Shown: positions 25,901 through 33,389 of the stretch, in pieces | Position numbering within the stretch: the stretch's first letter is position 1 | Layout: each line of letters starts with the position of its first letter | NCBI GenBank assembly: GCA_023428135.1 | Contig: JAEYZG010000062.1 | Span: forward strand, 310,001-374,000 | From: Bacteroidota bacterium | GTDB lineage: Bacteria; Bacteroidota; Bacteroidia; Cytophagales; Cytophagaceae | DNA length: 64,000 nucleotides | Reading direction: 5' to 3' | The notes under the pieces: generated by a model | Told to the model about the DNA's origin: nothing | Databases searched by the model: none | What the model saw: only the letters and a program-made list of their open reading frames with translations | Program-made: the position numbers and the translations under genes

Positions 25901-28900
25901 CCCATATTAAAGGATGCAGTATTAAGGATAGATGTATTGCTAGGAAGAGTTAAGGCCTTAACATTAATTTCAGGTCTTGCATCAGCATATTTCAGATTAT
26001 CAAAAAGGTAAGTTCTTTGAGCTACGGTTGTCGTTGTTCCAGACTGAGATCCAGTTGGATCAACTAAGATATCAATAAATGCAACATCAGCAGAATTTAC
26101 AACGTCAGAATGATCGAAGGATAAATTCACCCAAGTATTAGCTGCTCCACCTTTTACTGTCACATCGCTAATAGAGGTTCCATTAGCCTTTTTAAGTGAC
26201 ATCGTAAATTCAGTATTTGCATTTGGAGAATAAACCATAACATCAATAATAGTTTTACCAAGACCTAAGTCAAAGTTTCCAGGGCATCCACTGAATCTTA
26301 CTGAAGTACCACTAGCAATTCCTGTGTTTCTTACAAACTGACCTGTATTAATGCTTGTATTAATACCAGTAGTAGATGGATTCGGGTATATTGTATTAAA
26401 TGTTCCAGGAAATACGATTTCAGCATATCTGTTAAAATCAAAATCATTTAACACTTTAGAAGCTGGAATTCCTGCAATACAAGGCAATTCAGACTCATAT
26501 CTGATATCATCAATGTAGTAAGTTTGAGTTCCTTTGGTTGCTTTCGGATCAAAGAAAATATCAAAACCAAATGTAGAAGCAGTATCTGCTGCTGCAATTT
26601 TGGATAAGTCGAAATAAACCCTATGCCACTGATTAGCGAATACTGTTTTTGCAGAATCAACTGCAGCATCATCCGGATAAGTATCAGTATCAGCTCCATC
26701 AGGTTTCTTAGCTGCAAATTGAATTGTAGCGCCTGCTGCTGTAGAATAGACTAACATGCTAATTATTTTCTTGCTGTTAAGTCTGAATTTGTTCCCACAA
26801 ACATTATATCTAATTCCATCACTATACTCTCCAGCATCTCCACTCTTGTTAAACCTTCCAACTGTTGAAGATGGATTTCCAGTTAAATTTGGATTTGCTA
26901 CAGGTCCTACATAAGATGGCACATCATAATCAAGCGTAGAATTGTTGTGTATTTCAAAACCTTGAAGAACTCCACTTTGGGGAAGATCAGATAGACAAGG
27001 TGCAACTTCAAGTCTTATATCATCCAGATAATATGTCTTCGCACCGCTCAGGGCTTTAGGATCGAAAAATATTTCAAAATAAGTAATTCCTGTTTTACCA
27101 GCAGCAGGTCCCATGTTAAAGTATAATCTTTCCCATTTATTTGCCTGAGTTGTGTTAACTATGGCAGTGGCAGTTGAAGGATAGGTAGTAGTATTAGCTA
27201 TATCAGCAGCTGTTTTCAAGTTCATTTGAACTGGAACTCCTACAGCTGGAGAATATACTAGTGCGCTTACAACAAATTTACTTGCAGTAATATTTATTGA
27301 TCCGGAGCACAGTTTATATTGAATTCCATCGTACTCACCTGTAGCAGGTCTATCATACTTAGCAACATTATAACTTGAATTAGTAGCATCCAGGAATTGA
27401 TTAGCTGCTATAGTCATGTTTGATTTAGCATACCCCAATGTGGAATTTGAAGCATTCCCATCATAATCCTGATACACTTCATTTTCTGATAATGCTGTCG
27501 AACACGTCGCAACTTTTGAGCTTAAATTTATTAAATAAGCCCCGTTTGTTGCATCATTATTGTTAATTGTTACACTGCCAGCAGGATTTGAGGCTGTTGC
27601 AGCAGTTACTCTTATCCAAAAATAAGCAGAATCATTTATTGCAATTGTAGTTGGAGCTCCAATAACTGTGTAACCAGTACCAGTAGCCACGATACCAGGA
27701 GATTCAATATTTAGAGGTGCATCACCTGTATTTTTGATCTTAATCCTTTTACTATTAATGGAACTTGTGGCTGATGTTCCCATATTATATGTTCCACCAT
27801 TAGCAATCGGGCCAGATTCTGTAAATACAGAAATTTTCGGAGAGGTTGCTGTATTCGTTCCTGTACCAGTGATAGTAAAGGTATAAGGATTTTCATCCGG
27901 ATCAGTGCTTGCGATTGAGATATTGGCAGTTTTAATACCAGTTGCTCCACCAGGAGTAAAAGTTATAGTAAAAGTAACACTTTGGTTTCCTCCTAAAGAA
28001 GGTGTAACAGAAGCTTGATTTATTGTAAATAAAGCTGCATCAGTACCTGATTTTTGAATGATTGGGTTTCCGTTCAATGCTAAAGGCTGAAATCCTTTAT
28101 TTTCTAAAGTAAAGGTAACAGTCTTAGTGCCTGATTTTATAACATTCTGAAAGTCATAAGTTCCACCTGTTAAAACATCAGAAGCTGTAGTTTTAACATT
28201 TAGGTCTGGCAAAGAAGTAGTACCCACTTTCCAAGTGTTACCAGTCATCATGAATAGAGACAAGCAACGAAGTGTATTTCCGAAATAACCAGAAAGAGTA
28301 GCATTTTGAATTGGGTCTTTTACATTTTTAACCTCTGTATACATAGCATCCATTAATGTCTGATTGGTTGTAGCCATTACAGGAAGTGCGAATGTTGAAG
28401 TAAAAGTTGCGTTATGCTGATTCCCACTGTATAAATTTCCATTTTGATAAAGTGGAGCTCTTACACCGGAAGCCCCCATTACTGCGACAACCTTAGTTGT
28501 AATTTTATCACAGATTGCTTTTGCAGAAGAAGCTTCAGTTGGTCCATTCCAAAGGAAGTCCTGAGCCATCCGCCATGGATTACGGCATGCATCATAACCA
28601 TAACCAGCAGTAGGAGGAAATCCTAACCCCCCGGCGTTACAAGTATTCATTTCTCCGCTTTGTGTACTCCAGTCAGAAATAAGACCTGTTGTAGCATTGG
28701 CGTTTGCATTGATAAGATTATAACCACCATTTACCGCTGTGTTCCAGAAAGATGCATCAGCTAGTTTAGCAAATTCACGGTAATAAGCTGGTGACTGATA
28801 AGAAGGGTTTCTACAAGGATCACCAAATCCCCAGCCATCTCCATTGATCGCAACTCCTTGAGCATTAACCTCAAATTGTTTGATTTTTGAAATGAGGTTA

Positions 28901-29439
28901 TTTGCCTCAGTAAGATATTTATATGGAGCGGTTGCATTTGGCCACTGAGTATGAGCAATTAAAAGTGCAAAAGCAGCATCCAACTCTGCATCTGTAGCTC
29001 CATTGTTTCCTGAATTAGGACCATTACATCCTTCAATTCTCCAGTGCATAATTCCATTTCCATTAGAAAACTTTTTATAGTATTTCCAAAGACCATCAAA
29101 TAAAGCTTTGTCAGCTGCATAGGCAGAAAGAACCATACCATATGCTATACCTTCCGATACAGTTCTTTGAGGTTCATCAAACTTAACTCTAATTGACCCG
29201 TCACCACAAACTTCAGTGTAATTAGCCTTCCATTCAAGATAAGCATTTGCCGCATCTGTTGATTTTCCGTAAGCTCCGGATGTCGGCAGATTTTGAGGCA
29301 TAATACCATAAGCGTATTTTGTATTCGCTCCAAATGGTACAACCGCCCCTGCTGGTGTATTAATCTGTGCTATCGCTCCAATGGAGAAAAAGCAGCAAAT
29401 CAAAAACACCCATAGTCTGAGACTGTATTGTTTTATCAT
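22930..29439 (-). CDS. Giant secreted glycoside hydrolase family 8 protein (endoglucanase-like) with T9SS sorting domain
   Basis: The 2169-residue protein has a signal peptide (cleavage near AIAQ), then a GH8 domain to about residue 410. The putative general acid is Glu96 in TVSEGIAYGM; ATDAELDAAFALLIA (148 onward) matches the GH8 signature; Asp283 in GYDACRNPWRMAQD is the likely base. Next come two ASPM/SPD-2/Hydin-like Ig modules (about 411-648), three related 165-185-residue modules ending in TYYLDDIR or similar (648-1155, carbohydrate-binding-like), two more Hydin-like modules (1155-1400), and about seven SprB/PKD-like repeats with the motif VTGGTAPYxYxW (1400-2090). The C-terminus (about 2090-2169) is a type A T9SS sorting domain beginning VMPNPG and ending AVKRLIKQ. 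It probably cleaves beta-1,4-glucans (cellulose or related) at the cell surface. Confidence 0.92.
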   Translation of the reverse strand: MIKQYSLRLWVFLICCFFSIGAIAQINTPAGAVVPFGANTKYAYGIMPQNLPTSGAYGKSTDAANAYLEWKANYTEVCGDGSIRVKFDEPQRTVSEGIAYGMVLSAYAADKALFDGLWKYYKKFSNGNGIMHWRIEGCNGPNSGNNGATDAELDAAFALLIAHTQWPNATAPYKYLTEANNLISKIKQFEVNAQGVAINGDGWGFGDPCRNPSYQSPAYYREFAKLADASFWNTAVNGGYNLINANANATTGLISDWSTQSGEMNTCNAGGLGFPPTAGYGYDACRNPWRMAQDFLWNGPTEASSAKAICDKITTKVVAVMGASGVRAPLYQNGNLYSGNQHNATFTSTFALPVMATTNQTLMDAMYTEVKNVKDPIQNATLSGYFGNTLRCLSLFMMTGNTWKVGTTSLPDLNVKTTASDVLTGGTYDFQNVIKSGTKTVTFTLENKGFQPLALNGNPIIQKSGTDAALFTINQASVTPSLGGNQSVTFTITFTPGGATGIKTANISIASTDPDENPYTFTITGTGTNTATSPKISVFTESGPIANGGTYNMGTSATSSINSKRIKIKNTGDAPLNIESPGIVATGTGYTVIGAPTTIAINDSAYFWIRVTAATASNPAGSVTINNNDATNGAYLINLSSKVATCSTALSENEVYQDYDGNASNSTLGYAKSNMTIAANQFLDATNSSYNVAKYDRPATGEYDGIQYKLCSGSINITASKFVVSALVYSPAVGVPVQMNLKTAADIANTTTYPSTATAIVNTTQANKWERLYFNMGPAAGKTGITYFEIFFDPKALSGAKTYYLDDIRLEVAPCLSDLPQSGVLQGFEIHNNSTLDYDVPSYVGPVANPNLTGNPSSTVGRFNKSGDAGEYSDGIRYNVCGNKFRLNSKKIISMLVYSTAAGATIQFAAKKPDGADTDTYPDDAAVDSAKTVFANQWHRVYFDLSKIAAADTASTFGFDIFFDPKATKGTQTYYIDDIRYESELPCIAGIPASKVLNDFDFNRYAEIVFPGTFNTIYPNPSTTGINTSINTGQFVRNTGIASGTSVRFSGCPGNFDLGLGKTIIDVMVYSPNANTEFTMSLKKANGTSISDVTVKGGAANTWVNLSFDHSDVVNSADVAFIDILVDPTGSQSGTTTTVAQRTYLFDNLKYADARPEINVKALTLPSNTSILNTASFNMGTATIGDSTVMTFSIKNNGSADLLLTAPSDLVVAGANPSDFVIRKAPTYSTTIGAFGASNFVVVFKPTAGGARSASITIKSNDADEATYVFYLNGTAKSSALTVKQGATIYNAASAAYDFGTSLLNTATTPVTFTITSTGDDTLRLSGNPVVSITGTDAADFSVTQPVVTKLHPSTGTVLTTTFTVTFKPTASGAKNAIINIGNNSSVNPYTFKVTGSGDCPQPTAPNAGADQSTCDASVTLAGNTPTVGTGTWSIVGTSSATIKTPTSATSVIENLTAGQSVTLRWTIANTCGTNFDDVVITRNATPTVSFPEVSSVCAGGSVDLFPTVSGGTQPYVYTWTASSGTVPTGPIPTVTPTVTTTYSLVVKDANNCSNVAVQKVITVNAKPVLTVTPAASDICSGGSALLTTSVTGGTAPYSYAWDSAPSLVINNDKATASPSVTSTYFVTVSDANGCSSDKKSALVNVTNGGAATVTITPTTVAVCEGTPVTLTASNQNGGVPTYEWFVNGNKVTAGVNGAEFTSSTLSNNAQVTVKMTSSIACATGSPVTSGATTVTVNTLPEVAVNTSGAEICNGGSVNVNAVVTGGMAPYTYAWTSSAGNKPSDAGSALNPTETTIYSVVVTDANNCQNTNAASKQVVVNSNPSVALTPSSTDVCTGQSVVLTADVTGGTAPYNYQWTNVVGTTSSVTVAPTTETTYSVVVTDSKNCQSAAATSLVKVSSSVEAKVSIESSIDKACDAGTNATFTLISQGGGASPVYTWSVNNITVGLSAQTYSGLVKPGDAVKVTMVSSLACATGSPATSNVITLANAGNICVIPAKKTVTGPVSVTAGDEATYMTDAAPVGSVYTWSLPAGATIVEHNADYSTIKVKFGSTSGNIVLHETNPAGTTDSDPINVNVTPAGISALLSSSVNVMPNPGVDFVVTLGDAFAGNVNIIVKNALGTSVLEENVFKGSSSAEYNVNLTDFASGVYFLEIRTEQGNAVKRLIKQ

Positions 29440-29779
29440 AGTTTAGTTATAAAAGATTTAATTTTTGCATTTTTTATCTAAAAAATTGACTACAAATTAA
29501 GAAAGATCCGAATGGAAGACAAATAAATTATACAAATTGGCAAAAAAATCCAACCTCCATTATTCACTCAAAAATGAGAAGCTGAGTGTAGCACTTGAAT
29601 TTCGGAAGCTTTCGGGAAACACATTCTAAAGAGTCCAAAAATATTCAAAGAAAAGTCCAATTAAGTTCTATCTTAAAGCATATAATACCCTGAATTATAT
29701 CTTAATTTTCATTTTTTTTTCAAAAACTTTAACAAAATAGCTGTTCACGGGTAGTTGTACCAAACAAATCAGAACTACT
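29440..29779. other. 340-base intergenic region, divergent
   Basis: AT-rich gap between the divergent GH8 gene and the 64-codon gene. Both strands were read for ORFs and none over 20 codons was convincing. It holds the candidate GH8 promoter (29493-29523). No clear palindrome or repeat was found. Confidence 0.6.
29493..29523 (-). promoter_or_regulatory. Putative promoter of the GH8 gene
   Basis: On the minus strand TTTG (29523-29520), 19 bases, then TTAATTTG (29500-29493), a 7-of-8 match to TAnnTTTG. The implied 5' leader is about 45-50 bases. Confidence 0.4.
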
Positions 29780-29974
29780 ATGCCATTCAGCTACAAAAAC
29801 AAAAAAGGAATTACCTACTATCTTCATTTAAGAGGACCAGCAAAACAAGAGGGTAAAGGTAAACTTTATTTTTTCTCCAAAAGCCAGGGAACTGATGTCA
29901 TCGAAGACATGCCCGATGGCTATACAATTATTGAAAATGAAAAAACAGGATTACCTATTTTGAAAAGGAAATAG
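29780..29974 (+). CDS. Small conserved hypothetical protein
   Basis: The 64-residue product (MPFSYKNKKGITYYLHLRG ... MPDGYTIIENEKTGLPILKRK) looks like a complete small domain with a KGxTYYLH start and a 'GY.v.En..TGlP.lkr' end, a pattern I recall from short uncharacterised proteins. It is soluble and basic. The function is unknown. It lies 59 bases upstream of hsp20 on the same strand. Confidence 0.6.
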   Translation: MPFSYKNKKGITYYLHLRGPAKQEGKGKLYFFSKSQGTDVIEDMPDGYTIIENEKTGLPILKRK

Positions 29975-30019
29975 GCTCTTGAGAAAGAATTATATTCCCC
30001 TTCTCATTGTTTTTTAAAC

Positions 30020-30025
30020 GGAGGA
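30020..30025 (+). promoter_or_regulatory. Strong Shine-Dalgarno site that sets the hsp20 start
   Basis: GGAGGA lies 8 bases before ATG 30034. Such a site is unusual in this window, where most genes lack one, and it rules out the in-frame TTG at 30007 as the start. Confidence 0.7.
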
Positions 30026-30033
30026 ATATAATT

Positions 30034-30468
30034 ATGGGAATTGTTAAATTTAATAAATCCAGGGTTCCCGGTTTCACAAACGCATTGGAAGACTTTTTCG
30101 GAAGAGATGTCTCCGATTTTCTCGGCACTTCAGCTGATGTTGTACCAGCTGTAAATGTGAAAGAGGAAGATAAAGGATTTCATGTGGATGTGGCTGCTCC
30201 TGGTATGGAAAAGGGTGACTTTAAGGTTAATATCGATAATGACACTTTAACCATTTCTGCTGAAAAAGAGATAAGTGAAGAAGAAACGAATGAAAAATAT
30301 AGTCGAAAAGAATTCAGCTATTCAAGTTTTTCAAGATCTTTTGTACTACCTAAAACGGCAGATAAAAATAAGGTGGAAGCAAGGTATGAAAATGGAATTT
30401 TGGCATTATTTATTCCTAAAATAGCCGAAAAGGATATAAAAAATGTAAAATCTATCGAAATTAAGTAA
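30034..30468 (+). CDS. Hsp20/alpha-crystallin small heat-shock protein
   Basis: The 144-residue protein has an N-terminal region with DFFGRDVSDFLG, the alpha-crystallin domain starting VPAVNVKEEDKGFHVDVAAP, and the conserved core FVLPKTADKNKVEARYENGILALFIPK (split as FVLPKTA and YENGILALFIPK), where the G-I-L motif is diagnostic. It is an ATP-independent holdase for unfolding proteins. The start is fixed by the strong ribosome-binding site. It has its own terminator. Confidence 0.93.
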   Translation: MGIVKFNKSRVPGFTNALEDFFGRDVSDFLGTSADVVPAVNVKEEDKGFHVDVAAPGMEKGDFKVNIDNDTLTISAEKEISEEETNEKYSRKEFSYSSFSRSFVLPKTADKNKVEARYENGILALFIPKIAEKDIKNVKSIEIK

Positions 30469-30469
30469 G

Positions 30470-30495
30470 GTCAGGGCAAATACCCTGACTTTTTA
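30470..30495 (+). terminator. hsp20 terminator
   Basis: Arms GTCAGGG (30470-30476) and CCCTGAC (30483-30489), 6-base loop, then TTTTT. Confidence 0.8.
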
Positions 30496-30525
30496 ATTTA
30501 ATCTCGTTTTTTCTACTTTTACACC

Positions 30526-30855
30526 ATGCTTTCCGAATCTTTCTTTGAAAATGTCTTTGAAGTTGTAAAGCTCATTCCTAAAGGAAAAGTGACTTCCTAT
30601 GGAGCAATTGCAAAGTACCTTGGTATAAAATCAGGTGCCAGAATGGTGGGGTGGGCCTTAAATGCCTCACTCATTCAAAATAATATTCCGGCACATCGTG
30701 TTGTAAATAGGTCCGGTTTACTTACTGGAAAAATGCACTTCTCCCCTCCTACATTAATGCAGGAAAAACTTGAGATGGAGGGAATTCAAGTTATCGATGA
30801 CAAGATTAAAGATTTTAAATCAGTATTTTGGGATCCCTCAATTGAAATGCTTTAA
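30526..30855 (+). CDS. Alkyltransferase-like protein (MGMT fold, no active-site Cys)
   Basis: The 109-residue protein is the DNA-binding domain of the O6-methylguanine methyltransferase family: IPKGKVTSYGAIAKYLG is the helix-turn-helix start and the active-site loop reads NIPAHRVV, with Ala56 where true transferases have Cys (PCHRV). Such ATL proteins bind O6-alkylguanine and flag it for nucleotide excision repair instead of removing the group. Arg-containing KSGARMVGWAL matches the base-flipping region. The gene converges on the symporter gene at 3 bases. Confidence 0.88.
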   Translation: MLSESFFENVFEVVKLIPKGKVTSYGAIAKYLGIKSGARMVGWALNASLIQNNIPAHRVVNRSGLLTGKMHFSPPTLMQEKLEMEGIQVIDDKIKDFKSVFWDPSIEML

Positions 30856-30857
30856 AA

Positions 30858-32345
30858 TTATATGATTACTTTTTCTTCCTCTTTGAAAGGATATGAAATA
30901 AAATAGAGCCCAAGGAAACAGATTAATCCATTCAAAATAAGAGTTTCAAACGAAAATTTATATCCCCACAATAAAGTATCTGAGTTATAACTTATAAGTA
31001 GGGTAATAAACGGACTCAGAACACAAATAAGAGGAACTAAAGTATCTTTCACCTTTCTTTTGGTTAATATTCCAAAGCTGAACAATCCTAAAAGAGGTCC
31101 ATAAGTATAACTGGCTGCCGACAATACTGCATCAATTACAGAAGCCTGTTTTAATTCCTTAAAAATCAAAATAATAATCAAGAACGCAAGTGAAAATCCC
31201 ACATGAACAATAGTTTTCTGCTTTGCTTTAACTTCTTCCGGTTTATTTTTAAAATCAAGGAAATCTATACAAAAGGACGTTGTTAAAGCAGCTAGCGCAG
31301 AGTCTGAACTGGCATAAGATGAAGCGATTATACCAAGAAGAAAAAACACTGCAGCCAAAGTACCAAATTCATTCATTGCCAAAAAAGGATATGCCTTATC
31401 GGCCCCTGCAGGAAGTAAAATTCCCTTCTGTGTAGAATAGATATAAAGCAATGCACCCAACATCAAAAACATATAGTTTACAATAGCCATTATTATAGAA
31501 AAAGAAAACATATTTTTCTGTGCCTCCTTTATGTTTTTGCAGGTCAGGTTTTTCTGCATCAAATCCTGATCAAGACCAGTCATTGCAACAGCAATAAAAA
31601 TTCCTGCAATGAATTGCTTAAAGAAGTATTTATCACTTTTAATATCATCAAAAAAGAAGACTTTAGAATAATCAGTGCTTTGGATCATTGTAAACATTTT
31701 AGGCACAGATAAACCTAAATGCTGGGAAATCAGCACTAAACTTATTCCAACTGCTCCAACCAGGAATAGAGTCTGGAAGCTGTCAGTCCAAATAATGGTT
31801 TTTACCCCTCCTTTGAAAGTGTAGATCCAGATTAGAACAATAGTGATAAGTACCGTCAAAAAAAACGGCACATTGAGTTTATCAAATAAGAACAACTGCA
31901 GTACCATAGCAGCCAGAAATAGTCTCAAAGAAGATCCTATTGTGCGAGAAAGTAAAAAGAAAAAAGATCCGGTTTTATACGCCCAGAATCCGAATCGTTG
32001 TTCAAGATAAGTATATATACTTATAAGATTCAGGCGATAGTATAATGGCATTAGGACAGTGGCAATGATAAAATATCCAACCAGGTGACCCAGGATAATC
32101 TGAAAGTAAGAAAAAGCTTTCAATTCCCCAGCCTGATTAACCAGACCAACAGCACCCGGAACCGAAATGAACGTTACTCCACTGATTGATGTTCCTATCA
32201 TTCCGAAAGCCACTAAATACCATGGCGATTTCCGATCAGCAGTAAAAAAAGTTTTAGTGTCTGCATTTTTGCTTGTAAAATAAGCAATTATCAATAATGC
32301 GCTGAAATAGACTGCTATAATAGTGATAATCAGAGAAGGAGACAT
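30858..32345 (-). CDS. Sodium:solute symporter family protein
   Basis: The 495-residue inner-membrane protein has about 13 hydrophobic helices and SSS-family motifs: KTFFTADRKSPWYLVAFGMI near residue 30, GTSISGVTFISVPGAVG in helix 1-2, and DQDLMQKNLTCKNIKEAQKN in the middle. It probably imports a solute with Na+. The substrate is not predictable from sequence; Bacteroidota relatives are often annotated broadly as sodium:solute or sialic-acid-like transporters. It is divergent from clpS. Confidence 0.88.
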   Translation of the reverse strand: MSPSLIITIIAVYFSALLIIAYFTSKNADTKTFFTADRKSPWYLVAFGMIGTSISGVTFISVPGAVGLVNQAGELKAFSYFQIILGHLVGYFIIATVLMPLYYRLNLISIYTYLEQRFGFWAYKTGSFFFLLSRTIGSSLRLFLAAMVLQLFLFDKLNVPFFLTVLITIVLIWIYTFKGGVKTIIWTDSFQTLFLVGAVGISLVLISQHLGLSVPKMFTMIQSTDYSKVFFFDDIKSDKYFFKQFIAGIFIAVAMTGLDQDLMQKNLTCKNIKEAQKNMFSFSIIMAIVNYMFLMLGALLYIYSTQKGILLPAGADKAYPFLAMNEFGTLAAVFFLLGIIASSYASSDSALAALTTSFCIDFLDFKNKPEEVKAKQKTIVHVGFSLAFLIIILIFKELKQASVIDAVLSAASYTYGPLLGLFSFGILTKRKVKDTLVPLICVLSPFITLLISYNSDTLLWGYKFSFETLILNGLICFLGLYFISYPFKEEEKVII

Positions 32346-32386
32346 ATTTTATCAATAAATAAGCGATAAAATTGTTTATTTTTTTT

Positions 32387-32394
32387 TAAATTTG
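32387..32394 (+). promoter_or_regulatory. Putative clpS -7 element close to the start codon
   Basis: TAAATTTG matches TAnnTTTG and ends 5 bases before the ATG at 32400. Either the mRNA is leaderless or translation begins at ATG 32415 or 32433. Confidence 0.35.
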
Positions 32395-32399
32395 CTAAA

Positions 32400-32708
32400 A
32401 TGTCAATCACATATATGACCACAATTTCTAACATGCGTCCGTTTCACGAAGAAGAAATTGAAGTTCTAGAGCTTGAAAAAACTTCAGAAAATTTTGATTT
32501 GGTTGTTTTTAATGATGATGTGAATACTTTTGATCATGTCATTAATACCCTAATTGAAATATGTGAACACTCCTCAGAGCAAGCAGAACAATGCACTCTT
32601 ATTATTCACTACAAGGGCAAATGCACTGTAAAATCAGGAAATTTTGAGAAGCTCATACCAATGAGGCAAGCTATCTGCAATAGAGGAATTTCTGCAGAAA
32701 TACTTTAG
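32400..32708 (+). CDS. clpS: ClpS-type adaptor protein
   Basis: The 102-residue protein has the ClpS core LVVFNDDVNTFDHVINTLIEICEHS (broken here as FNDDVNTFDHVI and LIEICEHS) with the N-degron pocket residues, then AEQCTLIIHYKGKC and the C-terminal strand ISAEI. ClpS delivers N-end-rule substrates to ClpA or ClpC; clpC is present in this window. Family-typical N-terminal extension binding the Clp ring is short. Alternative starts at 32415 and 32433 would leave the core intact. Confidence 0.88.
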   Translation: MSITYMTTISNMRPFHEEEIEVLELEKTSENFDLVVFNDDVNTFDHVINTLIEICEHSSEQAEQCTLIIHYKGKCTVKSGNFEKLIPMRQAICNRGISAEIL

Positions 32709-32778
32709 TTTTTAGGCTTTATTCGGAAATTATTTCTCTGAAAAACGGGTTGAACCTAAAAAATTAGATTAAAGTATT

Positions 32779-33384
32779 ATGATATACCCCTCAAAGCTGA
32801 TTGAAGACGCCGTTAATGAAGTTTCAAAACTACCTGGCATTGGGAAGAAAACAGCATTCAGGCTGGTATTGCATTTATTAAAAGAGCAAAGTACTGCTAC
32901 CGAATCTCTTAGTTCTGCTTTGCTGACCCTTAGAAAAAACATTACCTATTGTAAAGCATGCCATAACATTGCAGATGATTACCTGTGTAATGTCTGCAAT
33001 AATCCAAGAAGAGATCCTTCCATACTGTGTATTGTTGAAGACACCAGAGATGTTATGGCAATCGAAAATACACACCAGTACAATGGAATGTATCATGTAC
33101 TCGGAGGTATAATTTCTCCACTTCAGGGTATAGGTCCCGGTGACTTAAAAATTGATGCCTTAACTCGCAGAATACCAGGTTCGGAAATCAAAGAAGTGAT
33201 ATTAGCTCTTAGTCCGACTATGGAAGGTGACACTACTGCTTTTTACATCACAAAAAAAATTAAGGATTTTAACGTGAAAATAAGTACCATTTCAAGGGGA
33301 ATTCCCGTTGGAGGAGAATTAGAGTACACCGATGAAATAACTCTTGGAAGAAGTATTACAGCACGAACAACGTACGAACATTAA
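32779..33384 (+). CDS. recR: Recombination protein RecR
   Basis: The 201-residue protein has the helix-hairpin-helix LPGIGKKTAFRLVLHLL at the N-terminus, the four-Cys zinc finger CKACHNIADDYLCNVC (about residues 58-73), the Toprim domain with ILCIVEDTRDVMAIE and the Walker-type GGIISPLQGIGPGDL. It acts with RecO and RecF in gap repair. The glycosyltransferase gene begins 5 bases after its stop, so they are likely cotranscribed. Confidence 0.96.
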   Translation: MIYPSKLIEDAVNEVSKLPGIGKKTAFRLVLHLLKEQSTATESLSSALLTLRKNITYCKACHNIADDYLCNVCNNPRRDPSILCIVEDTRDVMAIENTHQYNGMYHVLGGIISPLQGIGPGDLKIDALTRRIPGSEIKEVILALSPTMEGDTTAFYITKKIKDFNVKISTISRGIPVGGELEYTDEITLGRSITARTTYEH

Positions 33385-33389
33385 AATCC

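Noticed and set aside
29581..29625. Imperfect inverted repeat around TTCGGAAGCTTTCGGG
   Set aside because: The arms do not pair consistently beyond six bases; insufficient for an operator or terminator call.
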